Assembly (NCBI GenBank): GCA_030706635.1
Contig: JAUZOD010000014.1
Location: 16,063 to 80,062, forward strand
Length of the DNA stretch: 64,000 bases
Source: Bacteroidota bacterium
GTDB lineage: Bacteria > Bacteroidota > Bacteroidia > Chitinophagales > Chitinophagaceae
Direction of reading: 5' to 3'
Shown here: positions 25,895-34,712 of the stretch, piece by piece
Layout of the letters: every line of letters starts with the position of its first letter
How positions within the stretch are numbered: the stretch's first letter is position 1
Made by a program: the position numbers and the translations under genes
Notes under the pieces: model-generated
Database searches by the model: none
What the model was told of the DNA's origin: nothing
The model's input: the letters and a program-made list of their open reading frames with translations, nothing else

Positions 25895-26798
25895 TTTGCT
25901 CGGGGCGCAACAAACGGAAACAATTCTTTATTATCCGGATGTTAAATTCCCCACTGGTATCCCGCGGGTCTCCATCAATATGCAATGGAGCATGGTGCGG
26001 ATTCCGGATGCTGAGCCGGTCGGTTTGCAGATAGAGGATATTTTTATTCTTTGCATAGTCGGATACCGTCTGCATCGCATTGGCACCCGAAAGCTGGCGC
26101 AGAACAGAAAAAGGTAACAGCAGTTTATTCATTTTCTTCACGATAACGATATCCAGCAAGCCATCCTCCAGGCTTGCTTTTGGGGCAATGGTGAAATTAT
26201 TTCCAAATTGATTGCCGTTGGCGACGCTGATAAAAAAAGCATCTGTTTTCAGAACGCTGTCGTTCAACCTGATTTCAAATAAGTAGGGCCGCGCTTTAAA
26301 AAAATGCATCGTGGATACCCGGATATAAGTTTGAAGTCCGCGTTTCTTCTGTTTGGCGAATGCATGTGCAACCAACGCATCAAACCCGATCCCGCAAAGC
26401 ATGCACGAGAAATCCTCATTGATATAAAATGCGTCCGTTCCATATGACTTTCCATTGAAAATTACTTCCAGCGCCCGGACGGTCTGTTTTGGTATTTTAG
26501 CAGCAAAGGCAAGCCCGTTCCCGGATCCCAGGGGAATGATGCCGATATTTACCGGGATCTTCTGCAAAACCTTCACGACAGCATTCACGGTTCCGTCGCC
26601 GCCGCAAATGACCACATCGGTGATTTTTTCCTCCCTCACCTTCTTCTGCAGGAAATCATAATCTCCAGATGCATTGGTAGAAAGTATTTCAAAAGCAATC
26701 CCCCTTTCCCGTGTTTTGCGGGAAATCAGTTCTCTGACCTGCGCTTTTTTTTTCGTTCCCGAAATGGGGTTGATGAGATAGATGATTTTTCTGGGCAT
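25881..26798 (-). CDS. Diacylglycerol kinase family lipid kinase (YegS/DgkB-like)
   Basis: 305 residues. The N-terminal nucleotide-binding domain shows KIIYLINPISGTKKK, the catalytic GGDGTVNAVV and IPLGSGNGLAFA (about 60-105). The C-terminal beta-sandwich domain includes SVANGNQFGNNFTIAPKASL with EDGLLDIV. It phosphorylates diacylglycerol or a sphingoid/other lipid using ATP; the substrate is open. The start at 26798 was chosen because the 57 upstream codons look non-coding and overlap the divergent gene. The final four residues and stop come from repeat copy B. Confidence 0.9.
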   Translation of the reverse strand: MPRKIIYLINPISGTKKKAQVRELISRKTRERGIAFEILSTNASGDYDFLQKKVREEKITDVVICGGDGTVNAVVKVLQKIPVNIGIIPLGSGNGLAFAAKIPKQTVRALEVIFNGKSYGTDAFYINEDFSCMLCGIGFDALVAHAFAKQKKRGLQTYIRVSTMHFFKARPYLFEIRLNDSVLKTDAFFISVANGNQFGNNFTIAPKASLEDGLLDIVIVKKMNKLLLPFSVLRQLSGANAMQTVSDYAKNKNILYLQTDRLSIRNPHHAPLHIDGDPRDTSGEFNIRIIKNCFRLLRPEQRVDR

Positions 26799-26886
26799 CA
26801 TCGCAAGTTCCGTTAAAACATGGAAAACCGGCCGAAGTTTCCGAACTTGGGTTTCTTTTTTCATAGCCGCCATCAAAATCATTCCA

Positions 26887-28011
26887 ATGACTGCTCCTAA
26901 ACAACGTTTTCTTGCCCTGGATGTTTTCCGGGGAATGACCATTTGCTTTATGATCATCGTAAATACCACCGGAAGCCAGTTTACCTATTCGCCGCTTGAG
27001 CATGCTCACTGGTATGGTTTTACGCCTACGGACCTTGTTTTTCCTTCTTTTCTTTTTGCTGTGGGTAATGCGATGAGCTTCGTAATGAGCCGTTGGGATA
27101 CCCTGAGCCAAAGCCAGGTGCTGGCTAAAATTTTTAAAAGGACTTTCATCATATTTCTTTGCGGTTTTTTGTTGTACTGGTTCCCTTTCTTTCAATACAA
27201 TGAAGCCCATCACCTCGTGCTTTCTCCATTTTCCCATACCCGCATCATGGGTGTGCTGCAAAGGATTGCGTTGGCATATTGCCTGGCTTCCCTGCTGATC
27301 TACTACTTCAAGCCCGGCACGGTGATCAGCATTTCCATCGCCATTCTGCTTTTATACTGGGCCGTGATGAGGATGGGCGGAGATGCTCCGGATCCGCTGT
27401 CCATGACGGGGAATCTGGGTTATAAAATTGATGTTTGGCTTTTGGGGGAAAACCACATGTATCATGGAGAAGGCATTGCCTTTGATCCGGAAGGTTTGCT
27501 GGGCACCCTGCCTGCAGTGGTGAATGTAACTTTCGGATACCTGGTGGGGAGATTCCTGCAGAAAAAGGGAAAGACCTTTGAAGGGCTCACCCAATTACTC
27601 CTGCTGGGTTTCGCCTTTATCGTGATCGCCTATTTCTGGGACCTCGGGTTTCCGATAAGCAAAAAACTGTGGACCAGCTCCTTTGTCGTTTACACCGTGG
27701 GCCTGGATTGCATAATCATATCGGCTATTATTTATGCAGTCGATTTTTTGGGCAAAAGGCAATGGACAAGATTTTTCACCATATTTGGTAAAAACCCCCT
27801 GTTTATTTACCTCGTTTCTGAGGTAGGTGCCACCATTCTGAACATAACCCATCCCCAACCCGGTGTGGATACGATCTCCTGGCTATACACGAATATATTC
27901 CGGCATGCAGGTCTCTATTTCGGATCCTTCTTATTTGCCGTTTCCTGGATGCTTTTCTGCTGGCTGGTTGGACTTTATCTGGAGAAAAAGAAAATTTACG
28001 TCAGAGTCTAG
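26887..28011 (+). CDS. Polytopic acyltransferase, HGSNAT-like (DUF5009/DUF1624 group)
   Basis: 374 residues with about ten membrane helices. The opening RFLALDVFRGMTICFMIIVN and WYGFTPTDLVFPSFLFAVG are diagnostic of bacterial relatives of heparan-alpha-glucosaminide N-acetyltransferase. These enzymes move acetyl groups from cytosolic acetyl-CoA onto glycans outside the membrane. The sugar acceptor is unknown. The start at 26887 clears the divergent lipid kinase gene. Confidence 0.87.
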   Translation: MTAPKQRFLALDVFRGMTICFMIIVNTTGSQFTYSPLEHAHWYGFTPTDLVFPSFLFAVGNAMSFVMSRWDTLSQSQVLAKIFKRTFIIFLCGFLLYWFPFFQYNEAHHLVLSPFSHTRIMGVLQRIALAYCLASLLIYYFKPGTVISISIAILLLYWAVMRMGGDAPDPLSMTGNLGYKIDVWLLGENHMYHGEGIAFDPEGLLGTLPAVVNVTFGYLVGRFLQKKGKTFEGLTQLLLLGFAFIVIAYFWDLGFPISKKLWTSSFVVYTVGLDCIIISAIIYAVDFLGKRQWTRFFTIFGKNPLFIYLVSEVGATILNITHPQPGVDTISWLYTNIFRHAGLYFGSFLFAVSWMLFCWLVGLYLEKKKIYVRV

Positions 28012-28013
28012 AA

Positions 28014-28102
28014 GGTCGACGGTTGACGGATGACCGTTGACGGTCTCTTATTGCGGGTTCACCCCTGGATTCGGTTAACCCTCATCCGTCAACCGTCAAC
28101 CA
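28014..28102. repeat. Heptamer inverted-repeat element, copy C
   Basis: The left arm at 28014-28043 (GACGGTT, GACGGAT and GACCGTT units) and the right arm at 28073-28101 are inverted. The loop has TTATTGCGGGTTCACCCC, matching the core found in copy D. It lies between two plus-strand genes, 3 bp after the stop of the first and 37 bp before the typA -7 element. Confidence 0.85.
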
Positions 28103-28138
28103 ATTCGGCAAACCCTTCCAAAAACCGGGAAAAAAACG

Positions 28139-28146
28139 TACCTTTG
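28139..28146 (+). promoter_or_regulatory. -7 element of typA
   Basis: TACCTTTG matches TAnnTTTG, 48 bp before the typA ATG. The expected -33 TTG is not evident at 19-20 bp upstream. Confidence 0.45.
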
Positions 28147-28194
28147 CACGTCGAAAAAAACGGTGGCTGCCGACCAGCTTAAAGTAAGGATAAT

Positions 28195-30009
28195 ATGGAG
28201 ATCAGGAACATTGCGATTATAGCACACGTAGACCATGGAAAAACAACTCTGGTTGATAAGATTTTACATGCCACTAAGGTATTCAGGGATAATCAGGAAA
28301 CCGGTGAGCTGATAATGGACAGCAACGACCTGGAAAAGGAACGGGGCATCACTATTTTTAGTAAGAATGCCGCCGTTATGTACAAGGGCGTTAAAATTAA
28401 TGTGATCGATACCCCGGGCCATGCTGATTTTGGAGGCGAAGTGGAACGCGTATTGAAAATGGCTGACGGCGTTTTATTGCTGGTGGATGCTTTTGAAGGA
28501 CCTATGCCGCAGACCCGGTTTGTGCTGCAGAAGGCCCTGCATCTCAACCTGCGCCCCATCGTGGTGATCAATAAAGTGGATAAAGCGAATTGCCGCCCCG
28601 ATGAAGTGCATGAGGCTGTGTTTGAATTGTTCTTTAACCTCGATGCTACTGAGGCACAACTTGATTTTCCCACTTTTTATGGTTCCGGAAGGAACGGATG
28701 GTTCAACGATTCGTTGACCCAGTCGGCAGACATTACTCCACTACTGGATGGGATCCTTAAATATGTTCCGGCTCCTGAAAAAAATGAAGGGCCGCTACAA
28801 ATGCAGATCACTTCCCTGGATTATTCTTCTTTTTTAGGCAGGATTGCTGTGGGGAAAGTTGCCCGGGGCGCAATTAAGGAAGGCCAGACGATTGCCTTGA
28901 TGCAGGCAGATGGCACCATAAAGCGATCTAAAGTAAAAGAACTATACGTGTTTGAATCTCTGGGAAAGAAAAAAACCACGGAAGTGGTTTGCGGCGATAT
29001 ATGCGCCGTAGTTGGATTGGAGGATTTTAATATTGGAGATACTATCGCCGACTTTGAAAATCCCGAGGCGCTTCCGGTGATCAGTGTGGATGAACCGACC
29101 ATGAGCATGATGTTTTCCATTAACAACTCTCCTTTTTACGGAAAGGATGGAAAGTTTGTCACTTCCCGGCATCTGCGGGACCGCCTGATGAAGGAAACAG
29201 AGAAAAATCTTGCCCTGCGCGTAGAAGATACCGGCAGTGCAGATAGTTTCCTGGTCTTCGGGCGCGGTATCCTTCACCTGGGTATTCTGATAGAAACCAT
29301 GAGAAGGGAAGGTTATGAACTTACCGTGGGGCAGCCCCAGGTTATTGTCAAAGAGATCAACGGCAAAAAATCCGAGCCCTTTGAAGTACTCGTTGTGGAT
29401 GTTCCCCAGGAATACAGCGGTAAAGTGATTGACATGGTCACCCAACGCAAAGGGGAATTGCATGTTATGGAAACCAAGGGTGAGATGCAGCATCTGGAAT
29501 TTGACATTCCATCCCGCGGTCTCATAGGCCTCCGTTCCGGTATGCTCACCAACACGGCAGGAGAAGCGGTGATGGCGCACCGTTTCAGTGAATACAAACC
29601 GTGGAAGGGCCCGATTCCCGGAAGAAGTAACGGTGTGCTGATCGCGAAAAACAAGGCTGCCACTACCGGATATTCAATCGATAAATTGCAGGACCGCGGT
29701 TCCTTTTTTGTGGACCCCGGCGAAGAAGTATATGTAGGGCAAATCATTGCGGAACACATCAAACCAGGAGACCTGATTGTGAATGCCACGGAAGGCAAGA
29801 AGCTGACCAATATGCGTGCAAGCGGAAGCGATGACTCCGTGCGAATCATCCCCAAAATACAGATGACCCTTGAAGAATGCATGGAATATATTCAGCAGGA
29901 CGAATGCATTGAGGTTACACCGAAAAATATCCGTCTCCGCAAAACCATCCTGGATGAAGATGAAAGAAAGAAGCTCCAGAAGATGCTGAAGACGGAGGAA
30001 GTGGGATAA
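28195..30009 (+). CDS. typA: Ribosome-binding GTPase TypA/BipA
   Basis: 604 residues. It has a translation-factor GTPase domain (IAHVDHGKTTLVDKI, switch I KERGITIF, switch II DTPGHADFGGEVE, NKVD) followed by EF-G-like beta and alpha/beta domains and the BipA-specific C-terminal domain (NMRASGSDDSVRI). It binds the ribosome and helps 50S assembly, chiefly under cold or stress. Length and motifs are complete. It is followed 39 bp later by a small membrane protein gene. Confidence 0.96.
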   Translation: MEIRNIAIIAHVDHGKTTLVDKILHATKVFRDNQETGELIMDSNDLEKERGITIFSKNAAVMYKGVKINVIDTPGHADFGGEVERVLKMADGVLLLVDAFEGPMPQTRFVLQKALHLNLRPIVVINKVDKANCRPDEVHEAVFELFFNLDATEAQLDFPTFYGSGRNGWFNDSLTQSADITPLLDGILKYVPAPEKNEGPLQMQITSLDYSSFLGRIAVGKVARGAIKEGQTIALMQADGTIKRSKVKELYVFESLGKKKTTEVVCGDICAVVGLEDFNIGDTIADFENPEALPVISVDEPTMSMMFSINNSPFYGKDGKFVTSRHLRDRLMKETEKNLALRVEDTGSADSFLVFGRGILHLGILIETMRREGYELTVGQPQVIVKEINGKKSEPFEVLVVDVPQEYSGKVIDMVTQRKGELHVMETKGEMQHLEFDIPSRGLIGLRSGMLTNTAGEAVMAHRFSEYKPWKGPIPGRSNGVLIAKNKAATTGYSIDKLQDRGSFFVDPGEEVYVGQIIAEHIKPGDLIVNATEGKKLTNMRASGSDDSVRIIPKIQMTLEECMEYIQQDECIEVTPKNIRLRKTILDEDERKKLQKMLKTEEVG

Positions 30010-30048
30010 GAGGAAGTTGATGGTTAACAAATTTACTATCTTCGCTCT

Positions 30049-30261
30049 ATGAAAGGGCTTACGATATTTTTGCTCATCCTTTGTTTCAGTTTTATATCAC
30101 TGGAAGCAGGTGCACAGTGCTCCATTTGCACGCGAACCGCGCAACAATTGGGTGAAGGGCCCGCCAAAGGACTAAATGCCGGTATTATTTACCTCGCTTT
30201 TACACCGCTCGCCATTGGAAGTATCATTGGCTATCGCTGGTGGAGGCAGAACCGGGAATAA
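30049..30261 (+). CDS. Small exported membrane protein, uncharacterised
   Basis: 70 residues: a signal peptide (MKGLTIFLLILCFSFISLEAGAQ), a short CSICTRTAQQLGEG segment with a C-x-x-C pair, and a C-terminal membrane helix (IIYLAFTPLAIGSIIGYRWW). Proteins of this layout recur in Bacteroidetes, but I know of no role. The Cys pair may bind metal or form a disulfide in the periplasm. It lies between typA and the GT2 gene on the same strand. Confidence 0.75.
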   Translation: MKGLTIFLLILCFSFISLEAGAQCSICTRTAQQLGEGPAKGLNAGIIYLAFTPLAIGSIIGYRWWRQNRE

Positions 30262-30280
30262 GTAAGCTGCCCGATATATC

Positions 30281-31144
30281 ATGCAAAAGCCCATATTTTC
30301 TATTCTCCTTCCCACCTGGAATAATCTTCCGTATTTAAAATTATGCATCGAAAGCCTGCGCAGGAATTCTGCCTTCAGGCATGAGATCATTGTCCACATT
30401 AATGAAGGAAAAGATGGTACACGGGACTGGGTAGCTGCGCAAAAAGATCTTCTCTATACTTTCAGTGAGCAAAATGTGGGCGTCTGCTTTGCACTCAATC
30501 AGAGCCGGACGCTGGCGACAACGGAATACATCGTTTATCTGAATGACGATATGTGGCTTTGTCCGGGTTGGGACAGGGCCCTCTATGATGAAATTAATGC
30601 CATCGGCCATCCGCTGTTCTTTTTATCTGCAACGGCCATTGAGCCCATGAACACGGGCAACTCCTGTGTTATTGTAAGTGATTTCGGGAAAGACCCGGGC
30701 TCTTTTAATGAAACGGCACTATTGGAGAAGTTTGCAATCCCTGTGAAGCAAGACTGGTCAGGCGCCACCTGGCCACCCAATGTGGTGCACAAAAAGATCT
30801 GGGACCTGGTGGGTGGTTACAGTATCGAATTCTCTCCCGGCCTTTATTCCGATCCAGATTTTTCCATGAAGCTTTGGCAGGCGGGTGTGCGCATATTTAA
30901 AGGCGTGTCGGCCAGTCGCGCTTATCATTTCGGCGGTAAATCCACTTCCAGGATGGTCCGCAACCGGGGCTATTATACTTTTATCTCCAAATGGGGGATG
31001 ACCTCCGGCACATTCACCAGAATCTTTCTTCGGAGCGGCGCACCGTATGCGGGCGCATTGAGCGAGCCAGAGTCCACATTGGGTTTACGCATGAAAAATG
31101 CAATAAAGCGTTTGGGCGCTGCCTGGCAAAAACCGGTTTCCTGA
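30281..31144 (+). CDS. Family 2 glycosyltransferase
   Basis: 287 residues, a soluble GT-A enzyme: FSILLPTWNNLPYLKLCIES (donor-binding start), YIVYLNDDMWLCPGW (the DD metal site), and a C-terminal part with YSDPDFSMKLWQAGVRIF. No membrane helices. It probably adds a sugar in surface glycan or glycolipid synthesis; donor and acceptor are unknown. It faces meaB with 8 bp between stops. Confidence 0.85.
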   Translation: MQKPIFSILLPTWNNLPYLKLCIESLRRNSAFRHEIIVHINEGKDGTRDWVAAQKDLLYTFSEQNVGVCFALNQSRTLATTEYIVYLNDDMWLCPGWDRALYDEINAIGHPLFFLSATAIEPMNTGNSCVIVSDFGKDPGSFNETALLEKFAIPVKQDWSGATWPPNVVHKKIWDLVGGYSIEFSPGLYSDPDFSMKLWQAGVRIFKGVSASRAYHFGGKSTSRMVRNRGYYTFISKWGMTSGTFTRIFLRSGAPYAGALSEPESTLGLRMKNAIKRLGAAWQKPVS

Positions 31145-31152
31145 GTAAAATT

Positions 31153-32082
31153 TCAGGCTGTGCTCCCCTTGTATTGGGCGGCGAACCGGTGTATATTAAA
31201 ACCGGGTTGTTCCATCGCCCGCTTCAGGGATTGGATTAGCAGACCGCGATCAATATCCCGCATCCGGCGATCCAGAATAAGTTGCCAGGCTTTCTCCGCA
31301 AGCAGGTCAAGGGATTGCTTTGGGGAAATATTCCGGATATTTTCCATGATCGCCGCATAAAGCTCCCCGATTCCTTTTTCTTCGCTTGCCACCGTTTGTA
31401 AAAAACGGAGATCAGTAAAAGATTTTCCGGACTGAAACTGAAGCGAAGATTTCAGGGATTGTAAAAAACGGGATGCCCCTGACCGGTCTGATTTATTCAC
31501 GACAAAAATATCTCCGATTTCCAAAATGCCGGACTTCATGGTCTGGATATCATCGCCGGATTCAGGAACAAGTACCAGCACTACCTGGTCGGCAACACGG
31601 GCAATATCCACCTCAGACTGACCCACGCCAACAGTTTCAATCAGAATAAAATCAAAGCCGGCATTTGCCAGCAGATCGGTGATTTCGAAAATCCGGGGAT
31701 TCAGGCCCCCTATAGCTCCCCGGCTGGCCAGGGAACGGATATATACCTGCGGATGGTTGTACCAGCGGTTCATCCGGATACGATCACCGAGCAACGCGCC
31801 GGAGTGAAAAGCAGACGAAGGATCCACGCAGAGAATTGCCAGTTTCTTATCATGGTCCACCCATTGTTTTGCCAGGGCGTCGACCAGCGTACTCTTTCCG
31901 GCACCGGGTGGCCCGGTTACCCCGATTACCGGGGCATGCCGGTTACCCAAATTCTGTAATAACGCATCCGATCCGGGCATTGTATTTTCGATAACAGTAA
32001 TGGCCCTGGCTATGGAGCGAAAATCTCCCCGCCGGATAAGGGATAAGTCTGGAAAACGGGGAAGGTCGGATGAGGCCTGCAT
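31153..32082 (-). CDS. meaB: Methylmalonyl-CoA mutase-associated GTPase MeaB
   Basis: 309 residues, a G3E-family metallochaperone GTPase: Walker A GPPGAGKSTLVDAL, CVDPSSAFHSGALLGDRIRM, ETVGVGQSEVDIA and VVNKSD. It protects and reloads adenosylcobalamin in methylmalonyl-CoA mutase. The mutase genes often lie next to it but are absent from this window. Confidence 0.93.
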   Translation of the reverse strand: MQASSDLPRFPDLSLIRRGDFRSIARAITVIENTMPGSDALLQNLGNRHAPVIGVTGPPGAGKSTLVDALAKQWVDHDKKLAILCVDPSSAFHSGALLGDRIRMNRWYNHPQVYIRSLASRGAIGGLNPRIFEITDLLANAGFDFILIETVGVGQSEVDIARVADQVVLVLVPESGDDIQTMKSGILEIGDIFVVNKSDRSGASRFLQSLKSSLQFQSGKSFTDLRFLQTVASEEKGIGELYAAIMENIRNISPKQSLDLLAEKAWQLILDRRMRDIDRGLLIQSLKRAMEQPGFNIHRFAAQYKGSTA

Positions 32083-32248
32083 GCGTATTCAAAGCTAAGT
32101 TAAAATTCATTTTCCGGAAGGAAGCACAAGGCTGAATTTGCTTAATCTTGCGCTGAATGGAAACTTTTCATTTTTAAATAACAGATAGACATCGCGAGCG
32201 GCTAAATTTGCGATTTGATTCAAGTGTGGCAAACATATTTTTTGATGC

Positions 32249-32893
32249 ATGACCAATTTTATTCCCATCTTTCCATTGTCTGTTGTTGTGTATCCCGGAG
32301 AAACGCTGAACCTGCATATTTTTGAACCCCGGTATAAGGAACTTGTAAGAGAATGTTTTTCGGGTAAAAAGAGCTTTGGCATTCCCACCGTGATCGGCGG
32401 CAAAGTAAGTGAAATGGGGGTATCGGTAACGATCTCCGAGATCGCAAAAGAATATGAGAATGGCGAGATGGACATAGTAACGAAAGGAACTTCCGTTTTC
32501 CGGATACTGGAGATCATCAAATCGGTTCCGGATAAGTTATACAGCGGAGCCATTGTAAACTATCCGCACAATACGGAAATTTATAAACAGCCGGAACTCA
32601 TGCAGCTGGTGCTGAAGGCCGTTCGCGAATTACACCGTATGCTTAACATCAGCAAAGATTTTAAAAAACCAGATGAAGAATTGAATTCATACGATATTGC
32701 CCATCATGCCGGATTATCGCTGGAAGAAGAGTATGAACTGCTGACATTATTGAAAGAGGAACAGCGTCAGGAATATTTAAAAAGACACCTGGGAAAGGTG
32801 TTGCCGGTGATTATGGAGATGGAGGTTTTGAAAGAAAGGGTGAAGCTGAACGGCCACTTCAAAAATTTATCATCTTTTCGCTTCGGGGAATGA
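32249..32893 (+). CDS. LON substrate-binding domain protein
   Basis: 214 residues with only the N-terminal domain of Lon, no ATPase or protease part. IPIFPLSVVVYPGETLNLHI and FEPRYKELVRECFSG are the family signature; the C-terminal helical part ends VLPVIMEMEVLKERV. It may act in protein quality control, but its role is undefined. First gene of an apparent LON-coaX-lptC run with 13-bp and 3-bp gaps. Confidence 0.88.
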   Translation: MTNFIPIFPLSVVVYPGETLNLHIFEPRYKELVRECFSGKKSFGIPTVIGGKVSEMGVSVTISEIAKEYENGEMDIVTKGTSVFRILEIIKSVPDKLYSGAIVNYPHNTEIYKQPELMQLVLKAVRELHRMLNISKDFKKPDEELNSYDIAHHAGLSLEEEYELLTLLKEEQRQEYLKRHLGKVLPVIMEMEVLKERVKLNGHFKNLSSFRFGE

Positions 32894-32906
32894 CTAAATC
32901 AACCGC

Positions 32907-33632
32907 ATGCTGACAACGCTTTGTTTTGATTTTGGCAACACGCGATTAAAATATGCGGTTTTTGAGGGTGCGGACCTCAAAGAAGTTCATGTTTTGAAAG
33001 ATGACCGGGAAGAGACAATCCGGTCCGTCCTGGAGAAATACGGGCCCGTCAAGACGATTTTATCCTCCGTTATTGATCACAATCCGGACCTTGAACAATT
33101 ATTGACTGCGGAAACCCGCTTTCATAAGCTGAATCATCATTCCATGGTTCCGGTCACTACACCGGTAGGAAAGCCCGAGACCATTGGTGCCGACCGGCTG
33201 GCGTTGGTGGTGGGAGCAAGTCATTTTTATCCCGGCCGAAATAATTTGGTGATCGGCCTGGGCTCAGCAATAACGTATAATTACATCAACCGCTTCCTGC
33301 AGTTTCTGGGCGGCAGCATTTCACCGGGCATGGAGATGCGGTTTAAATCGCTGGAAACATTTACGGCGAAATTGCCCCTGATCAATCCCCATTGGAATTT
33401 TCCCCTGGTGGGCTATGACACAAAAACAAATATTCAATCAGGCGTAATCGTCGGGATGGCCAAGGAAATTGACGGGATTATTGAAGCCTATGAAGAGCGA
33501 TACGAAAATCTGAATGTTCTGATGACTGGCGGAGACGCGCAGTATTTCATGCCTTTTATGAAAAAGACGATCATTACAGATCCTGATCTTATATTTAAAG
33601 GATTGTATGTTATCAGTGAATTCAACCCATAA
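32907..33632 (+). CDS. coaX: Type III pantothenate kinase-like protein, catalytic Asp motif altered
   Basis: 241 residues, an ASKHA-fold kinase for the first step of coenzyme A synthesis. The phosphate loop is kept as CFDFGNTRLKYAVF (residues 6-19). IGADRLALVVGASH and GGSISPGMEMRFKSLETFT are as expected. The family motif D-x-G-T-A-x-T-x-D reads VIGLGSAITYN: Gly117 replaces the catalytic Asp and Asn125 the second Asp. This could be an inactive or altered enzyme, with another pantothenate kinase elsewhere. It sits between the LON-domain gene and lptC. Confidence 0.82.
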   Translation: MLTTLCFDFGNTRLKYAVFEGADLKEVHVLKDDREETIRSVLEKYGPVKTILSSVIDHNPDLEQLLTAETRFHKLNHHSMVPVTTPVGKPETIGADRLALVVGASHFYPGRNNLVIGLGSAITYNYINRFLQFLGGSISPGMEMRFKSLETFTAKLPLINPHWNFPLVGYDTKTNIQSGVIVGMAKEIDGIIEAYEERYENLNVLMTGGDAQYFMPFMKKTIITDPDLIFKGLYVISEFNP

Positions 33633-33635
33633 ATA

Positions 33636-34211
33636 GTGAATCGGTTACCCCGGAACATCTTGTTTCTGTTATATTGCCTGACAGCGTGCGTAGTGCTTGC
33701 CGCTTGTGAGAATAATATGAAGGACCTGCCTAATTTCAGACAAAAGCATTTCGGCGTGGATGAGGGGAAACAGATCACCGCTTATATGAGTGAAAGCGCT
33801 AAAGTAAAAGCCAGGCTGACTGCTCCGTATATGCGCAGGAATGAGGTGGATTCACCCTACGTCGAATTCCCGCAATCTCTCCATGTGGATTTTTACAACG
33901 ATTCAATGACCATCGCCAGTGTCATGGATGCCCGGTACGGGAAATGGCTGGAGCTGCAGAGCAAAGTATTGTTGCGGGATAGTGTCGTGGTAAAAAATAC
34001 GCTTAAGGGAGACACCCTGTATTGCCAGGAGCTGTGGTGGGACCAGAAATCGGAGAAATTCTACACCACCAAGCGAGTCCAGATCCATAAAGCCGGTGGA
34101 ACGGTTCTATATGGTACCGGGCTGGAAGCCCCCCAGGATCTCAGTGGATACACCATTTACCAGATTACAGGGCCCTTTGCATTCCCGGAGAATGGGATGC
34201 CAAAGAATTAG
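33636..34211 (+). CDS. lptC: LPS export protein LptC
   Basis: 191 residues with a lipoprotein-like N-terminus (LFLLYCLTACVVLAAC) and a beta-jellyroll of the LptC/OstA family (DEGKQITAYMSESAKVKARL, YGKWLELQSKVLLRDSVVV). LptC joins the LptBFG ABC complex to LptA to move LPS across the periplasm. LptB is at 49894-50664. The start is a GTG at 33636, 3 bp after coaX. Repeat half copy G begins right at its stop. Confidence 0.85.
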   Translation: MNRLPRNILFLLYCLTACVVLAACENNMKDLPNFRQKHFGVDEGKQITAYMSESAKVKARLTAPYMRRNEVDSPYVEFPQSLHVDFYNDSMTIASVMDARYGKWLELQSKVLLRDSVVVKNTLKGDTLYCQELWWDQKSEKFYTTKRVQIHKAGGTVLYGTGLEAPQDLSGYTIYQITGPFAFPENGMPKN

Positions 34212-34231
34212 GGTCAACTGTAACCGTCAAC
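34211..34231. repeat. Heptamer repeat, half copy G
   Basis: GGTCAACTGTAACCGTCAACG carries two degenerate units of the right arm of the family (AACCGTC type). No matching left arm is visible, so this is a decayed or partial element. Confidence 0.45.
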
Positions 34232-34261
34232 GCTTTTGCGCGGGCCCCGCACATCAAACGA

Positions 34262-34291
34262 AAAAGCCCCGGATTACTCCGGGGACTTTTT
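34262..34291 (+). terminator. Intrinsic terminator after lptC
   Basis: AAAAGCCCCGG pairs with CCGGGGACTTTTT around ATTACT. The run of T follows on the plus strand, ending the LON-coaX-lptC transcript. Confidence 0.85.
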
Positions 34292-34652
34292 GAATGTGTT
34301 TGTACTTTACCTAACCATTACCAAGTTGGTCATCAATAGGGTACAAATTTTAACACCTTCGTAGGATTTGGCTTTTCGCGGAATTTGGATTTTAACAGCC
34401 CGGGATTGAGTTCGGCAAATGGTTTTGGTGGTTCATAGATATTGGTTTTTTTCAAAGGAAATTGGATATCGGAACCATTTGAACGAGCATCAATCACATG
34501 ACGGTGTAAACATACAAACTGGGTATTCTGGTACAAGCGGAATTGCGCTCGATCTTACCAATTCGGAAAATACGGTAATATTTTGCATTTTTACCCTAAA
34601 TTACGCTGTGGATCAGCAAAATAGTAGGTCTGTATAAGGGTATCCAATTAGG

Positions 34653-34704
34653 CCGGGAATCGGTGGAGAAGGGATTTTTTTAGGCCAATTCAGCCGATTC
34701 CGGG
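34653..34704. repeat. 11-bp perfect inverted repeat after lysS
   Basis: CCGGGAATCGG (34653-34663) and CCGATTCCGGG (34694-34704) are separated by 30 bp that include GGGATTTTTTT. It begins 9 bp past the lysS stop. It may be a weak transcription end or the remains of a small element. Confidence 0.45.
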
Positions 34705-34712
34705 TGCCCTCC

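Larger units (their letters stand above)
34212..34712. other. Intergenic region between lptC and lysS
   Basis: 500 bp between convergent genes. It holds the repeat half copy, a terminator (34262-34291) and an 11-bp inverted repeat (34653-34663 with 34694-34704). Short frames of about 70 codons on both strands (34333-34536 minus, 34419-34637 plus) have no recognisable similarity; I do not call them genes. Confidence 0.5.

Noticed and set aside
34333..34536. 67-codon minus-strand frame
   Set aside because: No recognisable family, overlaps another equally good frame on the other strand, and lies in unconserved-looking sequence.
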